A stretch of DNA of 33,113 nt from Acidobacteriota bacterium (GTDB lineage Bacteria > Actinomycetota > Acidimicrobiia > Acidimicrobiales > Ilumatobacteraceae). Position 1 is the first letter of the stretch, and every line of letters begins with the position of its first letter. Location: positions 1-33,113 of the forward strand of contig JAGWXX010000012.1 of the NCBI GenBank assembly GCA_018969685.1, read 5' to 3'. The notes under the pieces are model-generated. The model did no database searches, was not told where the DNA came from, and worked only from the letters and a program-made list of their open reading frames with translations. The translations under genes were made by a program, and so were the position numbers. Shown piece after piece: positions 18,411 to 26,117 of the stretch.

Positions 18411-19925
18411 ATGGCCGCCGTGGCGTTCGTCTCCGTCCGGTCCGCGACCCTGCTCGGCATCCACGGCGAGCCGGTGGACGTCGAGGTGCACGTGGGCAGC
18501 GGCCTGCCCGGGTTCAGCATCGTCGGCCAGCCCGACGAGGCGTGCCGCGAGTCGCGCGACCGCGTGCGCGCGGCGCTGCTGTCGAGCGGGCTGCCGTGGC
18601 CGAACCGACGGGTCACCATCAACCTCGCCGCGCCGGTGCCCCACCGCAAGGGCGGCTCCGGGCTCGACGCGGCGATCGCGGTCGGGCTGCTCGTGGTGCA
18701 GGAGGTGCTGCCGCCCGGCGTGGCTGCGTCGCACGCGTTCATCGCCGAGCTGGGCCTCGACGGCGCGCTTCGCGGGGTGGCCGGCGCGGTGCCGCTGGCC
18801 GCTGCCGTCGGCGCGCCCCGGGTCGTCGTCAGCCGCACCGACGAGCGCCAGGCCCGCATCGCGGCGCGCTGCGAGGTGCTCGCTGCGGCGGACCTCGGCG
18901 AGATGGTGCGCTGCCTGCGCGGCGACGAGCCGTGGCCCGCCGCCGCACGTGCCGCCGAGGACGGCTGCGAGGTCCGCGACGAGCCCGATCTGTCCGACGT
19001 GCGCGGGCAGCCCGCCGCGCGCACGGCGCTCGAGGTGGCCGCAGCGGGAGGCCACCACCTGCTGCTCGTGGGGCCACCCGGCGCGGGCAAGTCCATGCTC
19101 GCGCGGCGGCTCGCATCGGTGCTGCCGCGGCTCTCCGGCGACGAGGCGGTGGTCACGACGGTCGTGCACTCGGCGGCGCGCGAGCCGCTGCCGCCGGGAG
19201 GCCTCGTGGTGCGCCCGCCGCTGCGTAGCCCGCACCACTCCGCGTCGCTCGCGGCGATGGTGGGCGGCGGCACTGCGGCGATGCGCCCGGGCGAGGTGTC
19301 CCTCGCCACGAACGGAGTGCTGTTCCTCGACGAACTCGGCGAGTTCGCGCCCAGCGTGCTCGACGCGCTGCGCCAGCCGCTCGAGGACGGCGTGGTGCGG
19401 CTCGCACGCGCACGCACGTCCGTGGTCATGCCGGCGCGCTTCCTGCTGGTGGCGGCGACCAACCCGTGTCCGTGCGGCGAGGGCAGTCCGGGTGCGTGCC
19501 GCTGCGACGACCGCGCGCGCCAGCGCTACCTGCGGCGCTTCTCCGGACCGCTGCTCGACCGCTTCGACCTCCGTGTGGCGGTCTCGCGCCCGGGCGCGGC
19601 CGACCTGCTGTCCCGTCAGGACGGCGAGCCGTCGTCGGTGGTCGCGGCGCGCGTCGCCGCCGCGCGCGCCACGGCCGTCGACCGTGCCGGCGTGCTCAAC
19701 GGCGCGCTCGCCCCGGCGGTGCTCGACCACGTCGCGCCGTTGGATGCCGCCGCCACCGGCGTCCTGCGCCGCGAGCTCGAGGCCGGCGGGCTCTCCGCGC
19801 GCGGCTACCACCGCGTGCGCCGCGTCGCGAGGACGATCGCCGACCTCGACGGCGAGCCCGACACGGTGGGCGAGCGCCACGTCGTCGCCGCGCTCGCGCT
19901 GCGCGCACCGGTGCACCGTGGATGA
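18411..19925 (+). CDS. comM: YifB/ComM-type Mg-chelatase-like AAA+ ATPase
   Basis: The 504-residue protein has the N-terminal Lon-S5-like domain (VEVHVGSGLPGFSIVGQPDEACRESRDRVRAAL; VTINLAAP), Walker A GPPGAGKS at 221-228, Walker B LFLDELGEF near 304-312, a four-cysteine knuckle (NPCPCGEGSPGACRC) and the C-terminal Mg_chelatase_C helices (AARATAVDRAG...LSARGYHRVRRVARTIADLDG). In naturally competent bacteria ComM is a hexameric branch-migration helicase that helps integrate incoming DNA. It overlaps dprA by 8 nt, so the two DNA-uptake genes are coupled. ATG 18411 fits the family N-terminus. No clear Shine-Dalgarno sequence is visible. Confidence 0.94.
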   Translation: MAAVAFVSVRSATLLGIHGEPVDVEVHVGSGLPGFSIVGQPDEACRESRDRVRAALLSSGLPWPNRRVTINLAAPVPHRKGGSGLDAAIAVGLLVVQEVLPPGVAASHAFIAELGLDGALRGVAGAVPLAAAVGAPRVVVSRTDERQARIAARCEVLAAADLGEMVRCLRGDEPWPAAARAAEDGCEVRDEPDLSDVRGQPAARTALEVAAAGGHHLLLVGPPGAGKSMLARRLASVLPRLSGDEAVVTTVVHSAAREPLPPGGLVVRPPLRSPHHSASLAAMVGGGTAAMRPGEVSLATNGVLFLDELGEFAPSVLDALRQPLEDGVVRLARARTSVVMPARFLLVAATNPCPCGEGSPGACRCDDRARQRYLRRFSGPLLDRFDLRVAVSRPGAADLLSRQDGEPSSVVAARVAAARATAVDRAGVLNGALAPAVLDHVAPLDAAATGVLRRELEAGGLSARGYHRVRRVARTIADLDGEPDTVGERHVVAALALRAPVHRG

Positions 19926-20970
19926 TGCGGCGTTCGCGGCGGCGGTCGCCGAGGTCGCCGGGCCGCGGCAGCGCCTCGCGCTGCTGACGCGGTCGTCGCC
20001 GCGCGAGGCGTGGGAGTCGCTCGACGGCTCGGGGCCGCGCTGCGATGCGTCGCTGCCGGAGCGGATGTCCGAGCGGCTCGCCGCTGCACGGTGCGGGGTC
20101 GTGTGGACGGGCGGGCCGGGGTATCCGCACCTGCTCGCCGACGACCCCCACCGTCCCGCGGTGCTGTTCGTGCGCGGCTCGCTCGACGCGCTCGCGTCGC
20201 GCCGCGCCGGGCTCATCGGCACGCGCGCCGCCACCGCCGCCGGCCGCGCGACGGCGTCGCTGCTCGGCGGCGACCTCGCCAGGGCGGGCGTCACCGTGGT
20301 GTCCGGCCTCGCGCGCGGCATCGACGGCGCGGCCCACCGAGGGGCGGTGTCGGCGGCGCGCGACGGGGCGGTCGGACGACCGTTCGCCGTCGTCGCGTGC
20401 GGACTCGACGTCGCCTACCCGCGCGAGCACGCGGCGCTCTACGACGAGGTCGCGGCGCTCGGCGCCGTCGTCAGCGAGTGGGCGCCGGGCACCCCGCCCG
20501 ATGCGTTCAGGTTCCCGTTGCGAAACCGCATCCTCGCCGCGGCGTGCGAGGTGCTGGTGGTCGTCGAGTCGCGCGAGGCCGGTGGCAGCATGATCACGGT
20601 GGAGGAAGCCGCGACCCGCGGCATCCCCGTGATGGCGGTGCCGGGGTCGCCGCGCAACGCATCGTCGGCGGGCGCCAACCTGCTGCTGCAGCAGGGGTGC
20701 GCGCCGGTGGTGGGCGCCGACGACGTCCTGGTGGCGCTCGGCCTCGACCACCGCCGTGCGCGCAGCGCCGCGCACCGGCCGCGCCCGGAGGGCGACGACG
20801 GCGAGGTGTTCGCGGCGTTCGACGGAGGCGCGCTCGGCCTCGACGGGGTCATGCTCGCGACGGGCTTCGACCTTCCGCGTGCGGCGCTCGCGCTCGGCAG
20901 GCTCGAGGCGCGCGGGTGGATCGTGCGCTCGGGCGCATGGTGGGAGGTGCTCGTCGCCGCGGGATCGTGA
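19918..20970 (+). CDS. dprA: DNA processing protein DprA/Smf
   Basis: A 350-residue protein that binds single-stranded DNA and loads RecA during transformation. The Rossmann-like core is clear: GLIGTRAATAAGRATA, VVSGLARGIDGAAHRGA, VVACGLDVAYPREHAALY, FPLRNRILAAACEVLVVVE and GSMITVEEAATRGIPVMAVPGSP. A C-terminal winged-helix segment (LATGFDLPRAALALGRLEARGWI) follows. GTG 19918 lies before the comM stop, overlapping it by 8 nt. No comEA, comEC or pilus genes are in the window, so competence itself is not shown. xerC follows 15 nt downstream. Confidence 0.95.
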   Translation: MDDAAFAAAVAEVAGPRQRLALLTRSSPREAWESLDGSGPRCDASLPERMSERLAAARCGVVWTGGPGYPHLLADDPHRPAVLFVRGSLDALASRRAGLIGTRAATAAGRATASLLGGDLARAGVTVVSGLARGIDGAAHRGAVSAARDGAVGRPFAVVACGLDVAYPREHAALYDEVAALGAVVSEWAPGTPPDAFRFPLRNRILAAACEVLVVVESREAGGSMITVEEAATRGIPVMAVPGSPRNASSAGANLLLQQGCAPVVGADDVLVALGLDHRRARSAAHRPRPEGDDGEVFAAFDGGALGLDGVMLATGFDLPRAALALGRLEARGWIVRSGAWWEVLVAAGS

Positions 20971-20973
20971 CGG

Positions 20974-20979
20974 TACGGT
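20974..20979 (+). promoter_or_regulatory. Probable -10 box of xerC (leaderless)
   Basis: TACGGT in the 15-nt gap after dprA ends 6 nt before GTG 20986. Confidence 0.5.
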
Positions 20980-20985
20980 GAAACC

Positions 20986-21852
20986 GTGGATGCGTGGAAG
21001 CTCGACGGCTTCGTCGCCTCGCTCACGGCCGCGTCGCCCGCGACGGTGCGGGCCTACCGCTCCGACGTCGCGAGGTTCGCCGAGTGGGCGTCGGGCACGA
21101 CGGTCGACGGCCCGGACGACGTGTCGCGCGACCACGTGCGCCGCTACGTCGCGTTCCTGTCCGGGCGCGGCATGGCCCGCCGCAGCATCAGCCGCGCGAT
21201 GGCGTCGCTGCGCCGCTACTTCGCCTGGCGCACGCGCGACGGAGGCGCGGCGTTCGACCCCACCGCGGGCATCTCGGTGCCGTCGGGCCAGGGACGCCTG
21301 CCGCGCGTGCTGACGGCCGACCAGCTCGGTGCGCTCCTCGGTGCGCCCGCCGACGACGGTGCGCCCGAGTGGCGGCACCTGCGCGACGTCGCGATGGTCG
21401 AGGTGCTCTACGGCAGCGGCCTGCGCGTCGCAGAGCTGTGCGCGCTCGACGTGGCGTCCGTCGACCTCGACGCGCGCGCCGTGCGCGTGTGGGGAAAGGG
21501 CTCGAAGGAGCGCCGCCTGCCGCTCAGCGAGCCGAGCGTCGACGCGATCCGGGCGTGGCTCGCGCACCGAGACGACGTGGCCACGGTGCCGGACGCGCTG
21601 TTCGTGAACCCCCGCGGCACCCGCATCGGAACCCGAGACGTGCGCCGCACGGTCGATGCGCGCGCCTCGTCGCCCACGCACCCGCACGCGCTGCGCCACA
21701 CCTTCGCGACGCACCTGCTCGACCACGGGGCCGACCTGCGCGCGGTGCAGGAGCTGCTCGGCCACGCCAGCGTCGCCACGACGCAGCGCTACACCCACGT
21801 CAGCAAGGAGCGGCTGAAGTCGGCGTACGAGGTGTCGCACCCGAGGGCGTAA
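20986..21852 (+). CDS. xerC: Tyrosine recombinase XerC
   Basis: The 288-residue site-specific recombinase resolves chromosome dimers at dif, together with XerD. The N-terminal SAM-like domain ([43 protein letters not shown]) precedes the catalytic domain with Arg147 (GSGLRVAEL), Lys171 ([11 protein letters not shown]), His234 and Arg237 ([12 protein letters not shown]), His260 (LGHAS) and nucleophile Tyr269 (QRYTHV). All six key residues are present. XerC rather than XerD is inferred from the dprA-xerC-rpsB neighbourhood. GTG 20986 sits 6 nt after TACGGT. Its TAA stop lies inside the -10 box of the next gene. Confidence 0.95.
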   Translation: MDAWKLDGFVASLTAASPATVRAYRSDVARFAEWASGTTVDGPDDVSRDHVRRYVAFLSGRGMARRSISRAMASLRRYFAWRTRDGGAAFDPTAGISVPSGQGRLPRVLTADQLGALLGAPADDGAPEWRHLRDVAMVEVLYGSGLRVAELCALDVASVDLDARAVRVWGKGSKERRLPLSEPSVDAIRAWLAHRDDVATVPDALFVNPRGTRIGTRDVRRTVDARASSPTHPHALRHTFATHLLDHGADLRAVQELLGHASVATTQRYTHVSKERLKSAYEVSHPRA

Positions 21853-21855
21853 CTT
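21850..21855 (+). promoter_or_regulatory. Probable -10 box of the sigma-factor gene (leaderless)
   Basis: TAACTT ends 6 nt before ATG 21862. Its first three bases are the xerC stop codon TAA (21850-21852). Confidence 0.5.
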
Positions 21856-21861
21856 GGCGCC

Positions 21862-22626
21862 ATGAACGCCCTGCCGGTGCGGCTGACGGTCGACGAGGCG
21901 TGGCGTCGGTGGCGCGAGGAGTCGAGCCCGCTCGCGCGCGAGTGGCTGGTGGTGCACTACGCGTCGCTCGTGAAGTTCGTCGCGGGCCGCCTCGCGGCGG
22001 GCCTTCCGCGCCAGGTGGACACGGGCGACCTCGCGTCGGCGGGCGTGTTCGGGCTGATGGGCGCGATCGAGCGCTACGACCCGTCGCACGGCGCGAAGTT
22101 CGAGACGTACGCGATCCCGCGCATCCGCGGCGCGATCCTCGACAGCCTGCGCTCGCTCGACTGGGTGCCGCGGTCGGTGCGCAGCCGCACGAAGTCGATC
22201 GAGTCGGCGATCAACGCCCTCGAGCACGAGCTCGGCAGGTCGCCATCCGACGAGGAGATCGCGGCGAGGCTGGAGATCCCGGTGGACGAACTGCAGTCGT
22301 GGCTGGCCGACGCCGCCGCGGGGGCGGTCGGCCCGCTCGACCACGTGGTGGCCGATTCGCAGCCGGCGCCCACACATGGTGGCGTGCAGCACCCCGACGA
22401 CCCCGGCGCCATCGTCGCCGACGCCGACATGCGGCGCGTGGTGCGCGGCGAGGTCGGGCGCCTGCCCGAGCGCGAGCGCACCGTGATGCTCCTCTACTAC
22501 GACGAGGGCCTCACGCTCTCGGAGATCGGCGAGGTCCTCGGGGTCACCGAGAGCCGCGTGTCGCAGATCCACTCGAAGGCGGTGCTCATGCTGCGCACGC
22601 GCCTCCGCGCCGCCGACGTCGCCTAG
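21862..22626 (+). CDS. whiG: RNA polymerase sigma factor of the WhiG/FliA (sigma-28) family
   Basis: A 254-residue group 3 sigma factor. Region 2 contains [59 protein letters not shown] and [10 protein letters not shown], the WhiG/FliA hallmark. Region 3 follows ([18 protein letters not shown]), and region 4 ends with [29 protein letters not shown]. In Streptomyces WhiG starts sporulation and is held by the c-di-GMP-controlled anti-sigma RsiG; in motile bacteria FliA drives flagellar genes. No flagellar, spore or anti-sigma gene is visible here, so its regulon is unknown. The M23-like gene starts at the very next base after its TAG stop. Confidence 0.93.
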   Translation: MNALPVRLTVDEAWRRWREESSPLAREWLVVHYASLVKFVAGRLAAGLPRQVDTGDLASAGVFGLMGAIERYDPSHGAKFETYAIPRIRGAILDSLRSLDWVPRSVRSRTKSIESAINALEHELGRSPSDEEIAARLEIPVDELQSWLADAAAGAVGPLDHVVADSQPAPTHGGVQHPDDPGAIVADADMRRVVRGEVGRLPERERTVMLLYYDEGLTLSEIGEVLGVTESRVSQIHSKAVLMLRTRLRAADVA

Positions 22627-23055
22627 GTGGCCGCGCTCGCGGCGATCCTCGCCGCCATCGGGTGCGGGCTCGTGCTGCCCGCCGGCCGCGAGGTCGTCGA
22701 TCCCTACCGCGAGCCGGCGTGCGACTGGTGCGCGGGCAACCGGGGCATCGAGTGGCGCGCGTCGCAGGGCGAGCTGGTGCGCTCGGCTGCGGCGGGTCGC
22801 GTGGCGTTTGCCGGCCGTGTGGCGGGTGCGGGCTGGGTGGTCGTCGAGGTTCGCGAGGGCCTGCTGGTCACCCACGGCAGGCTGGATGCGCTCGCGGTGG
22901 CCGCCGGCGACAGGATCGTGCCGGGCGACCCCGTCGGCACGTCGGCGGGCTCGCTCTACGTGGGGGTCCGGCTGCACGGCCGCCCGGTCGATCCGGCCCG
23001 GTGCGGGCTCGAGGCCCCGTCGGGGCGCCCGCGGGCCGTGCTCGTCCGGCGCTGA
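22627..23055 (+). CDS. Degenerate M23 (LytM-like) peptidase-domain protein, probably inactive
   Basis: A 142-residue protein starting at GTG 22627, directly abutting the sigma-factor stop. After a short hydrophobic N-terminus (signal or anchor) and a CDWC pair comes an M23-like fold: [62 protein letters not shown] and [10 protein letters not shown]. The zinc ligands of active enzymes are missing: His-x3-Asp is Asn38-x3-Glu42, and the HxH motif is Ser109-Leu-Tyr111. Only His83 remains. It may bind peptidoglycan or regulate an amidase without cutting. Mycobacteria also have an M23-type gene beside rpsB, so the position is conserved. Confidence 0.8.
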   Translation: MAALAAILAAIGCGLVLPAGREVVDPYREPACDWCAGNRGIEWRASQGELVRSAAAGRVAFAGRVAGAGWVVVEVREGLLVTHGRLDALAVAAGDRIVPGDPVGTSAGSLYVGVRLHGRPVDPARCGLEAPSGRPRAVLVRR

Positions 23056-23062
23056 CCCCTTG

Positions 23063-23068
23063 TAGGCT
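23063..23068 (+). promoter_or_regulatory. Probable -10 box of the rpsB operon
   Basis: TAGGCT lies just after the M23-like gene. A start about 7 nt downstream gives a leader of about 100 nt before rpsB, unlike the leaderless genes around it. Confidence 0.5.
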
Positions 23069-23112
23069 CTGGCGTCGCCGCATCCGCGGCACGTCACCGA
23101 GAAGAAGAGCTC

Positions 23113-23170
23113 GGACCCCATCCTGCGGTCGCTTCGGCGCGGGGGTCCCTGCCGTCAACCGCAGGGAGGT
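23113..23170 (+). promoter_or_regulatory. Candidate rpsB leader regulatory RNA (possible H-type pseudoknot)
   Basis: GGACCCC (23113-23119) is the exact complement of GGGGTCC (23142-23148). CCTGCGG (23122-23128), inside that loop, is the exact complement of CCGCAGG (23159-23165), whose last bases belong to the Shine-Dalgarno GGGAGGT (23164-23170). The two 7-bp stems interleave as an H-type pseudoknot that would mask the ribosome binding site. Ribosomal protein leaders often bind their own product, so S2 autoregulation is inferred. Confidence 0.5.
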
Positions 23171-23177
23171 ACCTGAT

Positions 23178-24032
23178 ATGGCAATCGTCAGCATGCGCCA
23201 GATGCTGGAGGCCGGGGTCCACTTCGGCCACCAGACCCACCGCTGGAACCCGAGGATGAAGCGCTTCATCTTCGGCGAGCGCAACGGCATCTACATCATC
23301 GACCTCGAGCAGACGCTCGACCGCACCGAGAACGCGTACCGCTTCGTGCGCGACCTCGTCGCCAACGGCGGCAGCGTCCTCTTCGTGGGCACCAAGAAGC
23401 AGGCGCAGGACCCCGTCAGGTTCTTCGCCGAGAAGTGCGGCATGCCGTACGTCAACGAGCGCTGGCTGGGCGGCATGCTCACCAACTTCGGCACGATCTC
23501 CAAGCGCATCGGCAAGATGCACGAGTACGAGCGCATGAAGGAGACGGGCGAGTTCGAGCTGATGCCGAAGAAGGAGGCGCTCCTCATCGGCCGCGAGCTC
23601 GAGAAGCTGCGCAACTACCTGAGCGGCATCCGCTCGATGTCGCGCCTCCCGCAGGCGGTGTTCGTGCTCGACACGATGAAGGAGCACATCGCGGTGACCG
23701 AGGCGAACAAGCTGGGCATCCCGGTCGTTGCCGTCGTCGACACCAACGTCAACCCCGACGTCGTGCAGTTCCCCATCCCGGGCAACGACGACGCGATCCG
23801 CGCGAACGAGCTGATGTGCCGCGTCATCTGCGAGGCCGTCACCGAGGGCCGCTACATCGCCGACAAGCGCCTCGCCGGCGGCGCGGCCGCCGCACCGGCG
23901 CCGCGCCAGCGCACCGCCGAGGAGCAGGCCGCGTTCGACGCCGAGCAGGATTCCGCGCGCAAGGCCGCGGCTGCCAAGCAGGCCGAGCTCGACGCCCGCG
24001 TGGCGGCCGCCGGCACGGGCGCGGAGGGCTGA
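23178..24032 (+). CDS. rpsB: 30S ribosomal protein S2
   Basis: The 284-residue protein shows S2 motifs throughout: [100 protein letters not shown] and [10 protein letters not shown]. The C-terminus is an Ala/Glu/Lys-rich extension of about 50 residues, as in many actinobacteria. ATG 23178 follows GGGAGGT with 7 nt spacing. It heads a tight run: tsf starts 3 nt after its stop, then pyrH, frr and cdsA. Its leader may carry an autoregulatory structure. Confidence 0.98.
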   Translation: MAIVSMRQMLEAGVHFGHQTHRWNPRMKRFIFGERNGIYIIDLEQTLDRTENAYRFVRDLVANGGSVLFVGTKKQAQDPVRFFAEKCGMPYVNERWLGGMLTNFGTISKRIGKMHEYERMKETGEFELMPKKEALLIGRELEKLRNYLSGIRSMSRLPQAVFVLDTMKEHIAVTEANKLGIPVVAVVDTNVNPDVVQFPIPGNDDAIRANELMCRVICEAVTEGRYIADKRLAGGAAAAPAPRQRTAEEQAAFDAEQDSARKAAAAKQAELDARVAAAGTGAEG

Positions 24033-24035
24033 GCC

Positions 24036-24824
24036 GTGTCGTTCACTGCGAAGGACGTGCAGGCGCTGCGCCAGGCGAGTGGCGCGGGGATGATGGACTG
24101 CAAGAAGGCCCTCGAGGCCAACGGCGGCGACATGGAGGCGGCCAAGCAGTGGCTCCGCGAGAAGGGCCTCGCAGCCAGCGCGAAGCGCGACGACCGCGAG
24201 AGTGCCCAGGGCGTCGTCGCCATGAAGATCGACGGCAACGTCGGGGCGATCGTCAAGCTGAAGTGCGAGACCGACTTCGTCGCGTCGAGCGACTCGTTCG
24301 TCGCCGAGGCCGAGGCCCTGGTGTCGCTGGTGGCGGCGAAGGGCGAGCAGGCAGTGGGCGAGCGCGCGACGCAGCTCGAGGACCTCAAGATCCTCCTGAA
24401 GGAGCGCATCGAACTGGGCGAGGTGGTCCGCATCGAGGCGGTCGCCGGCAACGTCCTCGACTCGTACCTGCACGTGCAGGGCGGGCGCGGCATCAACGGC
24501 GTGATCGTCGAGATGTCGGGTGCGACCGCCGAGCTCGCGCACGACGTCGCGGTGCACGTCGCGTTCGCGCGCCCGCGCTACCTGCGCCGCGAGGACGTGC
24601 CCGCCGACGTGGTGGCCGCCGAACGCGCGACGCTCGAGACCATCACGCGCAACGAGGGCAAGCCCGAGGCCGCGGTGCCGAAGATCGTCGAGGGCCGCAT
24701 CCAGGGCTTCTACAAGGACGTGGTGCTCCTCGAGCAGCCGTACGCGCGCGACGACAAGCAGTCCGTCGCGCAGGTCATCGGCAAGGCGTCGATCGTGCGC
24801 TACGCGCAGGTGGAGATCGGCTAG
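24036..24824 (+). CDS. tsf: Elongation factor Ts
   Basis: The 262-residue nucleotide exchange factor for EF-Tu. The UBA-like N-terminus (TAKDVQALRQASGAGMMDCKKALEANGGDMEAAKQWLREKG) is followed by the conserved CETDFV motif (Thr79-Asp80-Phe81-Val82 contact EF-Tu) and the core domain ending GKASIVRYAQVEIG. The start is GTG 24036, with GGAGGG 8 nt upstream inside rpsB, so it is probably coupled to rpsB translation. The domain region HVAFARPRYLRREDVPADVV is typical. Confidence 0.98.
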   Translation: MSFTAKDVQALRQASGAGMMDCKKALEANGGDMEAAKQWLREKGLAASAKRDDRESAQGVVAMKIDGNVGAIVKLKCETDFVASSDSFVAEAEALVSLVAAKGEQAVGERATQLEDLKILLKERIELGEVVRIEAVAGNVLDSYLHVQGGRGINGVIVEMSGATAELAHDVAVHVAFARPRYLRREDVPADVVAAERATLETITRNEGKPEAAVPKIVEGRIQGFYKDVVLLEQPYARDDKQSVAQVIGKASIVRYAQVEIG

Positions 24825-24830
24825 ACCGCC

Positions 24831-25562
24831 ATGGCCGCCGCGTCCGAGCCCCGCTGGAGGCGCATCGTCCTCAAGTTGTCGGGCGAGGCGCTCGCCGAGA
24901 AGTCCGGCTTCGGCCTCGACACCGAGGTGCTCGACCAGGTCGCGACCGAGCTGCACGACGTCAAGGGGCGCTTCGGCGTGGATATCGCCGTCGTCGTCGG
25001 AGGCGGCAACTTCTGGCGCGGCCTGAAGGGCGTGGGCCGCGGCATGGACCAGGCGCAGGCCGACTACATGGGCATGATCGCGACGGTCATGAACGCGCTG
25101 GCCATGCAGGACGCGCTCGAGCGCATCGGGCAGTCCACGCGCGTCATGTCGGCGGTCGAGATGCCGAAGGTCGCCGAGCCCTACATCCGCCGCCGGGCCG
25201 AGCGGCACCTCGAGAAGGGCCGCGTCGTCATCCTCGCCGGCGGCACGGGCAATCCGTTCTTCACGACGGACACCGCGGCGGCGCTGCGGGCCGCGGAGAT
25301 CTCGGCGCAGGCGATCCTCAAGGGAACGCACTCCGGGGTCGACGGCGTCTACACCGCCGACCCGAAGCTCGACCCGACCGCCACGAAGTTCTCCTCGATC
25401 TCGTACCTCGACGTCATCAACAAGGGCCTGAAGGTCATGGACTCCACTGCCATCACCTTCTGCCGCGACAACGACCTGCCGATCGTGGTGTTCGACCTGC
25501 TGCGCAAGGGCAATCTGGAGGCAATCCTCGGCGGCGAGGAGATCGGTACGCTGGTCTCGTGA
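24831..25562 (+). CDS. pyrH: Uridylate kinase
   Basis: The 243-residue bacterial UMP kinase makes UDP from UMP and ATP. It has [20 protein letters not shown] at the N-terminus, [11 protein letters not shown], the [18 protein letters not shown] block, [23 protein letters not shown] and the C-terminal [20 protein letters not shown]. All are typical of PyrH, which is hexameric and usually GTP-activated and UTP-inhibited. ATG 24831 lies 6 nt after the tsf stop. The end overlaps frr by 4 nt (GTGA). Confidence 0.98.
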   Translation: MAAASEPRWRRIVLKLSGEALAEKSGFGLDTEVLDQVATELHDVKGRFGVDIAVVVGGGNFWRGLKGVGRGMDQAQADYMGMIATVMNALAMQDALERIGQSTRVMSAVEMPKVAEPYIRRRAERHLEKGRVVILAGGTGNPFFTTDTAAALRAAEISAQAILKGTHSGVDGVYTADPKLDPTATKFSSISYLDVINKGLKVMDSTAITFCRDNDLPIVVFDLLRKGNLEAILGGEEIGTLVS

Positions 25563-26116
25563 CCGACGAGACCATCCTCGACGCGATGGAGAAGATGGGC
25601 AAGGCCGTCGAGCACGTCCAGGCGCAGTTCCTCGGGGTACGCACGGGCCGGGCGAACGCCGGGCTGGTCGAGCGCCTGCCGGTCGACTACTACGGCGCGA
25701 TGGTCCCGCTGCAGCAGCTCGCCTCGTTCCAGGTGCCCGAGGCCCGCATGCTCGTGGTCAAGCCGCACGACCGCGGCGCGATCGCGGCCATCGAGAAGGC
25801 AATCTCGGCGAGCGACCTGGGCGTATCCCCGTCGAACGACGGCGTCGTCGTGCGGGTGTCGTTCCCGATGCTCACCGAGGAGCGCCGCAAGGAGTACGTC
25901 AAGGTCGTGAAGGGGATGGCCGAGGAGGGCAGGGTGGCGGTCCGCAACGTCCGCCGCGACGCCCGCAAGGCCGTCGAGACGGCCGAGAAGGACGGGGAGA
26001 TCTCGAAGGACGACCTCGAGCGCGCCGAGAAGGAGCTCGAGAAGGTCACCCACGAGCACGTGGAGATGATCGACAAGGCGCTGTCCCGCAAGGAGCAGGA
26101 GCTGCTGGAGGTCTGA
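25559..26116 (+). CDS. frr: Ribosome recycling factor
   Basis: The 185-residue factor splits post-termination ribosomes with EF-G. Motifs run in the expected order: [115 protein letters not shown] and a charged helical end. GTG 25559 overlaps the pyrH stop, so translation is coupled. cdsA follows after 1 nt. Confidence 0.98.
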   Translation: MTDETILDAMEKMGKAVEHVQAQFLGVRTGRANAGLVERLPVDYYGAMVPLQQLASFQVPEARMLVVKPHDRGAIAAIEKAISASDLGVSPSNDGVVVRVSFPMLTEERRKEYVKVVKGMAEEGRVAVRNVRRDARKAVETAEKDGEISKDDLERAEKELEKVTHEHVEMIDKALSRKEQELLEV

Positions 26117-26117
26117 C

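Noticed and set aside
19696-23121. A 1141-codon open frame on the minus strand
   Set aside because: It lies antisense to comM, dprA, xerC, the sigma gene and the M23-like gene, all with clear family motifs. The product is low-complexity Arg/His/Ala-rich, as expected from GC skew by codon position.
23094-25331. A 745-codon open frame on the minus strand opposite rpsB, tsf and pyrH
   Set aside because: Shadow of three certain genes; composition is Leu/Asp/His/Arg-biased with no domain.
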